From Armatimonadota bacterium (lineage in GTDB: Bacteria; Armatimonadota; JAAZEB01): 13,387 nucleotides of DNA. This document shows positions 6,512-13,265 of this stretch, in pieces. Within the stretch, counting starts at the first letter, position 1. The number at the start of each line of letters is the position of its first letter. The stretch lies in the NCBI GenBank assembly GCA_012841485.1, contig DUUU01000474.1, positions 1 to 13,387 of the forward strand, read 5' to 3'. A program made the translations under genes and the position numbers. The notes beneath the pieces are model-generated. The model ran no database searches. It had not been told where the DNA came from and saw only the letters and a list, made by a program, of their open reading frames with translations.

Positions 6512-7153
6512 GTGCGTTGCCTTTGGAGAGCCCTCTTCCTGGGGGCAGGCTTGCTCCTGCCAACCCTGGCTGAGGCCACGCCATCATTCCTTGGGCCCGT
6601 CGGGCATGTGCTCACGCCATCCGCGGACACCCTGGGACGGAGCCGCTATGCCTTCACGCTTCACCACCAGCCCCACTGGAATTTGCTCGGAGCAAGCTAC
6701 AGCCCGCTGGAGAGCCTTGAAGTGGGGGTGACTTTCGTAGATCCGACGAGTCCGGGGGAGTATCAGACACACGCCGGTGTCAATATGAAGGTGCGCCTGC
6801 TGCGCGAGCAGGAGACGCTGCCAGCCGTGTCGCTGGGGGTGATAGATGCGTTCGCGACGCTTGCGGAGGGTCCGTACACGCGCTCTTACTATGGCGTCGT
6901 CAGCAAACACTTCCGTGTAAATGGCTTGTACCAGCCGCTGCAAGTCTCTGCCGGAGGCGGAAACGGCATCCTGAAGCGGGGATTCTTTGCCGTGGCCGCC
7001 CCCGTACACCCGATGGGCACGGCCATCCTGGAGTATGACGGCACGCATTTCAACCCCTGCGCCCGCCTCTTCCTCCCGCGGGGCTTCGTGCTCGATGTGG
7101 CCGCCGTGGATGGGCAGTTCGGCGTCGGCGCTGCGTTCAGAGCGGAGTGGTAA
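6512..7153 (+). CDS. secreted beta-barrel-like outer-membrane protein (YjbH-like fold suspected)
   Basis: From GTG 6512 the protein has 213 residues and starts with a textbook signal peptide: MRCLWR, a hydrophobic core ALFLGAGLLLPTL, and a likely cut after AEA (residues 20-22). The mature part opens with a GHVLTPSADTLGRSRY segment (31-46). This resembles the G-x-x-x-TP(S/T)A-x-x-x start of YjbH-type and related barrel proteins linked to exopolysaccharide export. The rest alternates short amphipathic strands rich in G, Y and F (LEVGVTFVDP, HAGVNMKVRLL, LPAVSLGVIDAF, FLPRGFVLDVAAV) and ends FGVGAAFRAEW. A final aromatic residue is usual for outer-membrane barrels. At this size it would form about 10 strands. 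Its stop overlaps the next start (TAATG). Location in the outer membrane is likely; the function is unknown. Confidence 0.7.
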   Translation: MRCLWRALFLGAGLLLPTLAEATPSFLGPVGHVLTPSADTLGRSRYAFTLHHQPHWNLLGASYSPLESLEVGVTFVDPTSPGEYQTHAGVNMKVRLLREQETLPAVSLGVIDAFATLAEGPYTRSYYGVVSKHFRVNGLYQPLQVSAGGGNGILKRGFFAVAAPVHPMGTAILEYDGTHFNPCARLFLPRGFVLDVAAVDGQFGVGAAFRAEW

Positions 7154-8136
7154 TGCCCAATCAGCCTCCTTCCCGGTCTCTCCCGGAGATCGACCTCTCG
7201 TCACTCAACACCTACCCCATCTGCGAGCGCCGGAGCAAGGTATCCGTGGAAGACTTTGCCACGCCCCTGGCACCCGGAGCGAGCGTGGCCGACCTGCTCT
7301 CGTCGCTGCCGCGCATTCTCGCGGGCAACACCTTTCGCGAGGCCGTCGCCGCCCTGGCCGAGGCAGTGCGCTTGCGCCGGGCGGTCGTCCTCACGATGGG
7401 TGCCCACGTGATTAAGTGTGGCCTGGCGCCCATCCTCATCGACCTGATGCGCCGGGGCTACCTGTCGGCGGTGGCGATCCATGGGGCTGGCGCGATCCAT
7501 GACCTCGAAATTGCCCTCTTTGGCGCGACCTCCGAGGACGTGGAGAGCGAGTTGCCGCTGGGCCGCTTCGGGATGGCGCGCGACACGGCGGAGTTTTTCA
7601 ACGCTGCCGCCTCGGAGGCCGCCGCTGCCCGGATCGGCCTGGGCGCCGCCCTTGGAGCGCGGCTTCTGAAGGCGGAAGCGCCCCATGCCGAGGTGAGTCT
7701 TCTGGCGCAGGCGGCGGCGCTCGGGGTGCCGATCACGGTTCACGTCGCCCTGGGGACGGATATCGTGCACATGCACCCCTCCGCCGATGGCGCGGCGTTG
7801 GGGGATGCGAGCTTGCGCGACTTCCGCATCCTGGCGAACGTGCTTCGCGGGATCAGCCACGGGGGCGCGGTGGTCAACGTGGGATCCGCTGTCGTGCTTC
7901 CAGAGGTGCTGCTCAAGTGCTTCTCTCTCCTGCGTAACCTGGGCCATGACCTGTCGGGGTGTACGGGGATCAACCTCGATTTTATCCAGCAATATCGCTC
8001 GGGGACGCAGGTGGTGCGCCGGCTGGAGTTGCTTGGCGGCCGAGGGATGGCGTTGACCGGCCACCACGAGCTGCTAGTGCCCCTTCTTGCCTGGGCGTGG
8101 ACGACGGAAGTGGAGATACGGCGTGGAGATGAGTAG
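7153..8136 (+). CDS. deoxyhypusine-synthase-like protein of unknown function
   Basis: A 327-residue protein that I recognise as a bacterial relative of the deoxyhypusine synthase (DS) fold, an NAD-dependent enzyme acting on spermidine. Conserved blocks are LTMGAHVIKCGLAPILIDLM (80-99), AIHGAGAIHDLEIAL (108-122), TSEDVESELPLGRFGMARDT (126-145), ITVHVALGTDIVHMHP (194-209), VNVGSAVVLPEVLLK (241-255) and LTGHHELLVPLLAWA (301-315). The IKCGLAP block resembles the IKCLAP of true DS. However, the GGGVVKHH motif that carries the catalytic lysine of eukaryotic DS is not seen; the matching stretch reads GSAVVLPEVLLK. Bacteria have no eIF5A substrate, so another role is expected. ATG 7153 shares its A with the preceding stop and has GCGGAG 5 bases upstream. 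The next gene starts inside its 3' end, so it is firmly part of the heptose/Kdo operon. Confidence 0.7.
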   Translation: MPNQPPSRSLPEIDLSSLNTYPICERRSKVSVEDFATPLAPGASVADLLSSLPRILAGNTFREAVAALAEAVRLRRAVVLTMGAHVIKCGLAPILIDLMRRGYLSAVAIHGAGAIHDLEIALFGATSEDVESELPLGRFGMARDTAEFFNAAASEAAAARIGLGAALGARLLKAEAPHAEVSLLAQAAALGVPITVHVALGTDIVHMHPSADGAALGDASLRDFRILANVLRGISHGGAVVNVGSAVVLPEVLLKCFSLLRNLGHDLSGCTGINLDFIQQYRSGTQVVRRLELLGGRGMALTGHHELLVPLLAWAWTTEVEIRRGDE

Positions 8137-9136
8137 GGCACGGCTGCGCGCGCTGGTAGAGCGGATTCGCGGGCGACGCACTCTCGTCATGGGCGATGTG
8201 ATGCTCGACGAGTACATCTTCGGCACGGTGAGCCGCATCTCGCCGGAAGCACCCGTGCCCGTCGTCGATGTCGATTTCGACCAACATGCCTCTGCCCCCG
8301 GTGGGGCGACCAACGTGGCGCACAACCTGCGTGCTCTGGGCGCCGAGGTGGCGATCCTCGGCGTGGTGGGCGATGACCCGCAGGGGGTGGCGCTGCGCCG
8401 GCATCTGGATGAGTTGGGCGTAGACACCGCGGGCCTTCTGGTCGATCCCGAGCGCCCGACGACACTGAAGACGCGCATCATCGCCCACACCCAACAGGTG
8501 GTGCGCGTGGATCGCGAGTGCCGGCAGCCGCTTTCGACGCAGACGGAGGACCGCCTGCGCGAGCTCCTGGAGACGGCGGTCGCCCAGGGGACGGAGGCAG
8601 TGCTCCTCTCGGACTATAACAAGGGCGTGGCGCATGGGGATCTGCCCCAGGCTGCGGTTCGCCTCTGCCGCCCGCGGGGGATTCCGGTGACCGCGAACCC
8701 GAAACCGCCGAATCTGGCGCGCCTGCGTGGAGCCACGGCCGTGACGTTAAACCATCTGGAGGCGGAAGCGGCCGCTGGCCGCCGGCTGCCGGATGAGGAA
8801 GCCCTGCGCGAGGCCGGGCAGGCGATGCGCTCGCGCCTGGAACTCGATGCGCTCCTGGTGACGCGTGGCAGCCGGGGGATGATGCTCCTATCCGACGACG
8901 AGCGATGCCGCGCGATTCCGGCGGTGCCGGTTGAGGTGTATGATGTGGTGGGCGCGGGCGATACGGCGTTTGCCACGCTCTCGCTGGCACTGGTGGCCGG
9001 CGCCGGCTTCGCGGAGGCAGCGACGCTGGCGAACTTCGCGGGTGCTGCGGTCGTGCGCAAGGTGGGCACGGCGGTGGTCACCCCAGAGGAGCTACTCGCG
9101 ATGATCGACGAACACGCCTCGGGAGTGGGGGAGTGA
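8123..9136 (+). CDS. rfaE1: D-glycero-beta-D-manno-heptose-7-phosphate kinase (HldE kinase domain as a separate protein)
   Basis: A PfkB/ribokinase-family protein (337 residues from GTG 8123, 335 from ATG 8129; numbering below from the ATG) matching the N-terminal half of HldE. Landmarks: VMGDVMLDEYIFGTVSRISPE (20-40), APGGATNVAHNLRALG (56-71), LLSDYNKGV (159-167) and the ribokinase signature DVVGAGDTAFA (272-282) with D278 as catalytic base. It should phosphorylate heptose 7-phosphate at C1 in ADP-heptose synthesis for the LPS core. GTG 8123 is preferred because GGAG at 8112-8115 is 7 bases away, while ATG 8129 has GGAG touching it. The gene overlaps the previous one by 14 bases and the next by 4. 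Odd points: NPK stands where DPK is usual and TLNHLE where TPN..E is usual (residues 190-211), so substrate details may differ. Confidence 0.88.
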   Translation: MEMSRARLRALVERIRGRRTLVMGDVMLDEYIFGTVSRISPEAPVPVVDVDFDQHASAPGGATNVAHNLRALGAEVAILGVVGDDPQGVALRRHLDELGVDTAGLLVDPERPTTLKTRIIAHTQQVVRVDRECRQPLSTQTEDRLRELLETAVAQGTEAVLLSDYNKGVAHGDLPQAAVRLCRPRGIPVTANPKPPNLARLRGATAVTLNHLEAEAAAGRRLPDEEALREAGQAMRSRLELDALLVTRGSRGMMLLSDDERCRAIPAVPVEVYDVVGAGDTAFATLSLALVAGAGFAEAATLANFAGAAVVRKVGTAVVTPEELLAMIDEHASGVGE

Positions 9137-9621
9137 CCGTGGCGCGCAAGAAAGTGCTCGCCTGGGATCAGCTATCGCGCGAGGTGAGCCGGCGGAAGCG
9201 GGAGGGGGAGCGCATCGTCTTCACCAACGGGTGCTTCGACCTCCTGCATGTTGGGCACGCGCGCTACCTTCAGCAGGCGCGCGCGCTTGGCGATTGCCTG
9301 ATCGTGGGCCTGAACAGTGACGAATCGGTGCGCGCCTTGAAGGGCCCTAGCCGTCCGCTGATTCCGGCTGAGGAACGCGCGGAGATGCTGGCCGCGCTCG
9401 AATGCGTCGATGCCGTGGCCCTCTTCTCCCAGCAGACGCCGGACGAGCTGATCCGGCTGGTGGCGCCCCACGTGCATGTCAAGGGCGGCGACTACCGGAA
9501 GGAAGAACTCCCCGAAGCGGCGCTGGTCGAGGCGCTCGGTGGCGAGGTGCGCATTCTGCCCCTGGTGGAGGGGCGCTCAACTTCGGAGATCGTCCTGCGG
9601 ATTTTGGAGCGCTATCGATGA
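9133..9621 (+). CDS. rfaE2: D-glycero-beta-D-manno-heptose 1-phosphate adenylyltransferase (HldE second domain)
   Basis: A 162-residue nucleotidyltransferase matching the C-terminal domain of HldE. It shows IVFTNGCFDLLHVGHARYL (28-46) with the HxGH nucleotide-binding motif (H39, H42), GLNSDESVRALKG (59-71), AEERAEMLAALECVD (79-93), HVKGGDY (115-121) and the closing loop EGRSTSEIV (146-154). It should transfer AMP from ATP to heptose 1-phosphate to give ADP-heptose. The GTG start overlaps the kinase stop (GTGA), and its stop overlaps the kdsB start (ATGA). Having kinase and transferase as two adjacent genes is a known alternative to fused HldE. The genes gmhA, gmhB and hldD, also needed for ADP-L-heptose, are not in the window. 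Confidence 0.92.
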   Translation: MTVARKKVLAWDQLSREVSRRKREGERIVFTNGCFDLLHVGHARYLQQARALGDCLIVGLNSDESVRALKGPSRPLIPAEERAEMLAALECVDAVALFSQQTPDELIRLVAPHVHVKGGDYRKEELPEAALVEALGGEVRILPLVEGRSTSEIVLRILERYR

Positions 9622-10391
9622 GAGCCGTTGTGATTATTCCCGCGCGGTATGCCTCAACCCGGCTGCCTGGAAAGCCGCTCGCCGAGATTGCCGGGCGCCC
9701 GCTCATCCAGCACGTGTACGAGCGTGCGTCGCGCGCCCGCGGGATCGCCGAGGTGGTGGTGGCGACGGATGACGCGCGCATCCGCGACGCCGTCCTGGCG
9801 TTTGGTGGCAAGGTGGCGATGACCTCGTCCGAGCACCGCACGGGCACGGACCGCGTGGCCGAGGCGGCGGAGGCCTACGAGGCCGATATCGTGGTCAACG
9901 TTCAAGGGGATGAGCCCCTCATTCCACCGGAGGTCGTGGAGAAGGTCGCGGGCGCGCTCGCGGCGGATGAAGCGGTGGCGATGGCTTCGGCGATGGTTCG
10001 CATCCGCGTGCCGGCGGAGTGCGAGGCTCCCTCGGTCGTAAAGGTCGTCATCGATCAGCAGAGCAACGCCCTCTACTTCTCTCGTTACCCGATCCCGTAC
10101 GTGCGCGATGCAGGCGTGACGCATATGCCCTACAAGCACCTGGGAATCTACGCCTACCGCAGAGAGTTCCTGCGCCACTTCACACGCCTGCCGCAGACGC
10201 CCCTGGAGCGCCTCGAGTCTCTCGAGCAGCTCCGTGCTCTGGAGCACGGCTATCGCATCCGCATGGTCGAGGTCGAATACGATCCGGTGAGCGTGGACAC
10301 GCCGGAGGATCTGGCGCGCGTTCGCGCTCTCATGGAGCAGGAGGGGGCCGGCGCATCGCGCGGTGATCTCGATACGGCCCCTGCGGGCTGA
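9618..10391 (+). CDS. kdsB: 3-deoxy-manno-octulosonate cytidylyltransferase (CMP-Kdo synthetase)
   Basis: A 257-residue protein with every landmark of KdsB: VVIIPARYASTRLPGKPL (4-21), VVVATDD (46-52), SSEHRTGTDRVAEA (70-83), IVVNVQGDEPLI (91-102), ALYFSRYPIPY (151-161), KHLGIYAYRREFL (173-185), LERLESLEQLRALEHG (196-211) and VSVDTPEDL (224-232). It activates Kdo with CTP to CMP-Kdo, the donor for the lipid A inner core, in the cytoplasm. The ATG overlaps the rfaE2 stop (ATGA), with GGAG 8 bases upstream. It completes a heptose/Kdo activation block and is the strongest evidence that the organism makes LPS. The C-terminal dozen residues are non-conserved. A 105-base gap follows. Confidence 0.95.
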   Translation: MRAVVIIPARYASTRLPGKPLAEIAGRPLIQHVYERASRARGIAEVVVATDDARIRDAVLAFGGKVAMTSSEHRTGTDRVAEAAEAYEADIVVNVQGDEPLIPPEVVEKVAGALAADEAVAMASAMVRIRVPAECEAPSVVKVVIDQQSNALYFSRYPIPYVRDAGVTHMPYKHLGIYAYRREFLRHFTRLPQTPLERLESLEQLRALEHGYRIRMVEVEYDPVSVDTPEDLARVRALMEQEGAGASRGDLDTAPAG

Positions 10392-10437
10392 TGGCCTGAG
10401 CGGGTGTCTTCCCGCGTGGCAGGGGAGCGCGGTTTAT

Positions 10438-10449
10438 GGCGGCGCCGCC
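10438..10449. other. 12-base perfect palindrome in the kdsB-kinase gap
   Basis: GGCGGCGCCGCC lies in the 105-base gap between kdsB and the next kinase, after a 5-bp hairpin GCGGG/CCCGC (10400-10415). It could be an operator or an RNA fold. No promoter with acceptable spacing was found in this gap. Confidence 0.25.
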
Positions 10450-10496
10450 TTGATGTGGGCGCGGACCTGGCTTCGCGATGTAACCGGAGGGAGGCT

Positions 10497-11975
10497 ATGG
10501 GAGAGACCGCCGTCAACGGGACAGAGACGGGCCGCGTCGTCATCGGGCTCGATGTGGGCACGCAGGGGGCCCGGGCGCTCGCGGTGAGCGCCAAAGGCGA
10601 GGTGATCGCGGCTGCCTCCAGGCGCCTGAAGAACGCGGGTCCTGCGCTGCCGGAGGGCCGGTCGGAGCAGGATCCAGAGGCGTGGTGGTCGGCGGCGCGC
10701 GCGTGCTTGCGCGAGGTGGCTGGCAGGGTGGGCGCGGATCGCGTGGCGTGCCTGGCGGTCACCTCTACCTCGGGCACCGTGGTGCCGGTGGATGCATCCG
10801 GCCGGGCGTTGCGCCCGGCGATCATGTACAACGATGGGCGCGCGGTGGAGGAAGCGGCCGAGGTTCAAGCCGCCGGGCGCGCCCTGGCCGAGCGGTTGGG
10901 CTATCGTTTCCAGCCCTCCTTCGGTTTGCCGCGGCTCCTCTGGATACGCCGACACGAACCGGCGGTGTTCGAGCGCGCCGCTTGCTTTCTCCACGCGGCC
11001 GATTTCCTCGTCGCCCGGCTGACGGGCGAGGTGGGACGCTCGGATTCCTCGAACGCCCTGAAGACAGGCTACGATCTCGAGAATCTCTGCTGGGGCGCGT
11101 GGATTGAACACGACCTGGGCATTCCGCTAGCCAGACTGCCCCACGTGGTCGCTCCGGGCGAGGCAATCGGGGCGCTCTCGCGGGCCGCGGCGGAAGAGAC
11201 GAGCCTGCGCGTAGGCACCCCCGTGGCTGCTGGTGCCTCGGACGGCACCGCCGCGTTCCTCGCATCGGGCGCCATCTCGCCGGGCGAGTGGAACTCAACG
11301 CTCGGCACAACGCTCGTGGTCCGCGGCGTGAGCGCGAATCTGGTGCGCGACCCGCAGGGGCGTCTCTATTGCCACCGCCATCCCGAGGGCCATTGGCTTC
11401 CAGGCGGGGCCAGCAGCGCCGGCGGCGAGTGGCTGGAGCATCGCTTCCCGGACGCCGATTGGCGGGCCCTCGACCAGCGCGCGCTGAGTCTCTCGCCGAC
11501 GGATCTGGTGGCGTACCCCTTGGTCCGGCGCGGCGAGCGCCTCCCCTTTATTGACCCGCGGGCCGAGGGGTTCACCGATGCCCCCGTCAGCGTCACTCCT
11601 GAAAGCCTCTATACGGCGCATCTGGAGGGAACCGCGTGCGTGGAGCGGTGGATCTACGAGGTGATCGAATCGCTCGGCGTTCCGGTGGGGCCGTGCCTCT
11701 TTGCGACGGGCGGGGGCGCGCGCTCCCGCGAGTGGCTCCAGATCCGCGCGGACCTGCTCGGGCGCACGCTCATCCGGCCGCGGGTCGTTGAGGCGGCCTT
11801 TGGAGCGGCGCTCCTGGCGGCGGCGCACACGTTGCATCCATCCCTCTCGGACGCGGTGCGAAGCATGGTCCGCGCCGATTTCGAGGTGCCGCCGCGGCCG
11901 GGCCTGCGGGCCGCCTACGACGAGCTCTATGCGCGCTTCCGAGAGGCGTGCGCGCGGCGGGGATATCTTGGGTGA
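10497..11975 (+). CDS. FGGY-family carbohydrate kinase, D-ribulokinase-like
   Basis: A 492-residue FGGY kinase distinct from the one at 3868. The phosphate loop is VIGLDVGTQGARALAVS (15-31). Subgroup features are TSTSGTVVPVD (89-99), IMYNDGRA (109-116), SDSSNALKTGYD (182-193), GASDGTAAFLASGA (246-259, catalytic D249), STLGTTLVVRG (267-277) and a GHWLPGGASSAGGEWL segment (298-313). The GGGARSREWLQIRADL nucleotide motif is at 405-420. This STSGT / NALKTGYD / TLGTTLV pattern is what I recall of the plant and cyanobacterial D-ribulokinase type rather than of xylulokinases. ATG 10497 has GGAGG at 10486-10490, 6 bases upstream. Placed after rfaE1-rfaE2-kdsB, it may provide a sugar phosphate for the envelope pathway (for example a ketopentose or ketoheptose phosphate), or belong with the class II aldolase downstream. 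The substrate is not proven. Confidence 0.82.
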   Translation: MGETAVNGTETGRVVIGLDVGTQGARALAVSAKGEVIAAASRRLKNAGPALPEGRSEQDPEAWWSAARACLREVAGRVGADRVACLAVTSTSGTVVPVDASGRALRPAIMYNDGRAVEEAAEVQAAGRALAERLGYRFQPSFGLPRLLWIRRHEPAVFERAACFLHAADFLVARLTGEVGRSDSSNALKTGYDLENLCWGAWIEHDLGIPLARLPHVVAPGEAIGALSRAAAEETSLRVGTPVAAGASDGTAAFLASGAISPGEWNSTLGTTLVVRGVSANLVRDPQGRLYCHRHPEGHWLPGGASSAGGEWLEHRFPDADWRALDQRALSLSPTDLVAYPLVRRGERLPFIDPRAEGFTDAPVSVTPESLYTAHLEGTACVERWIYEVIESLGVPVGPCLFATGGGARSREWLQIRADLLGRTLIRPRVVEAAFGAALLAAAHTLHPSLSDAVRSMVRADFEVPPRPGLRAAYDELYARFREACARRGYLG

Positions 11976-12005
11976 CTTCGTTCAATCAGCGGAAGGGAGA
12001 TCGCA

Positions 12006-12056
12006 ATGTGCTGCTCGCGACGGCGCGCCGCTCCCGTGATAGGCGGTGTGGCCTGA
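12006..12056 (+). CDS. possible 16-codon leader peptide before the mutase gene
   Basis: ATG 12006 follows a strong ribosome binding site (GGAAGGGAG, 11991-11999, 6 bases away) and encodes MCCSRRRAAPVIGGVA, ending in a TGA that touches the next ATG (TGAATG). The mutase start itself has no good ribosome binding site, so ribosomes finishing this short frame could restart there. The two frames are the same, with only the TGA between them. It may be a coupling device, or the ribosome binding site may be a relic of an altered 5' end. Confidence 0.35.
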   Translation: MCCSRRRAAPVIGGVA

Positions 12057-13171
12057 ATGCGGAGCATCTTCAAGGCATGTGATGTTCGAGGGGTTTACGG
12101 TCGGGAACTGACCGAGGAGAAGGTTCATCGGATTGGGGCCGCCGTGGCGACGCTCCTGCGCCGGCGCGGGCGCCCGGCGCAGTCGCCGCTGCCTCCGCTG
12201 CCGATGCCTATGCCCGGCACCTCCTGGATGCAACGGCCCCGTGGCACGCCCCATCCAAGGAGACGCCGCAGATCGTGGTCGATCCGGGCGGCGGCTGCTG
12301 GTCCGGGTGGGTAGCGAGCCTGCTGCGCGATGCCGGCTACCCCACTCGCGCGATCCACGACACGCCCGACGGGCGTTTTCCCTTCCGCGATCCCAACCCC
12401 TCCGTGCCGGAGCATCTCCTGGCGTTGCGCGAGGCGGTCGTGGCCGAGGGGGCGGGACTTGGCGTGGCGTTTGATGGCGATGGCGACCGGGTGGCGTTTG
12501 TCGACGAGCGTGGGCGCGCCCTGCCGGCCGATGAGACGGCGATCCTCCTGATCCGCCACCTGGTGCCGGGCGAGCCGGGCGCCCGGGTGGCGCACGACAT
12601 CAAGTGCTCGCAGGCGGTCGCCGACGAAGTCCGCCGGTGCGGGGGCGTGCCGCTGATGGAGCGCTCCGGACACACCTTCCTGAAGACGCGCATGATCCGC
12701 GAGAATGCTCTCTTTGGCCCCGAGGCGAGCGGACATTACTTCTTCCGTGCGCTCTCGGGTGGCGACGACGCCCTCTACTGCGCTCTGATGATGGCCGGTC
12801 TGGTGGCTCGCGCAGGCAGCCCCCTCTCGGAGTTGGTGCGAGACCTCCCGCGCTACGCTACGACCTCCGATATTCGGGTGCGGTATACGGGCAACCCGAC
12901 CGCGCTGCTGGAGCGAATCGCCGCTTCCTTCCCGGGGGAGAGCGTCTGCCGGTTGGATGGCGTGCGCGTGCAGTTCCTGGAGGGATGGGGGCTGATCCGG
13001 CCCTCGGTGACCGAGCCGGCGCTTACCCTGCGCTTCGAGGGGCGCACGTCCGAGGCGCTGCGGCGCGTTGTTCAGGAGTTCGTGGCGGTGGCGCCGGAAC
13101 TTGGCCCCTGGATCGAGCCGTTTGCAAATCCGTCCAGCAGGCCCCGGCCCGGGTCAACGAGAACTCCATAG
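12057..13171 (+). pseudogene. phosphomannomutase/phosphoglucomutase with its catalytic domain deleted
   Basis: The start IFKACDVRGVYGRELTEEKV (residues 4-23) is the N terminus of alpha-D-phosphohexomutases, and family resemblance stops after LLRRRG (codon 39, about 12173). From about 12203 a frame shifted by -1/+2 carries domain II (DAYARHLLD, then IVVDPGGG), the metal loop FDGDGDRVAFVD (12470-12505), the domain III sugar loop GPEASGHYFF (12716-12745) and the domain IV phosphate site GLIRPSVTEP with LRFEGRTSEAL (12989-13054). Roughly 100 residues of domain I are missing, including the TASHNP loop with the phosphoserine. No single base change restores a normal protein: about 300 bases plus a frame are lost. 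The junction coincides with a strong hairpin (12158-12180). Intact mutases interconvert hexose 1- and 6-phosphates, often for GDP-mannose or LPS. This copy should be inactive unless the gap is an assembly fault. The frame-shifted part is otherwise well preserved, suggesting a recent event or an artefact. Confidence 0.8.
12158..12180. repeat. strong inverted repeat at the mutase deletion junction
   Basis: GCGCCGG (12158-12164) and CCGGCGC (12174-12180) pair perfectly around a 9-base all-G/C loop. The break in the mutase reading frame falls inside or just after it. Such hairpins can promote deletion, polymerase skipping or misassembly. Confidence 0.65.
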
Positions 13172-13265
13172 GCGAGAAGCGCCGGGCATGCCGCGAGCGT
13201 CACGTCCGGACGGTGGCGGTTGGGCTGGACCGGGTGAGGGCAGCCTGAGGGAATGGAAGACAACG

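Noticed and set aside
8123..9621. Fused HldE broken by a frameshift
   Set aside because: The two parts have their own starts in a GTGA overlap, normal lengths and complete motifs; separate RfaE1 and RfaE2 proteins are well known.
10450..10484. Promoter (TTGATG ... GATGTA) before the second FGGY kinase
   Set aside because: The spacing is 21 bases or more, too long for a sigma-70 promoter.
12057..12314. Programmed frameshift in the mutase gene
   Set aside because: A slip could join the frames but would not restore the roughly 100 missing residues with the catalytic serine; no clear slippery heptamer is seen.
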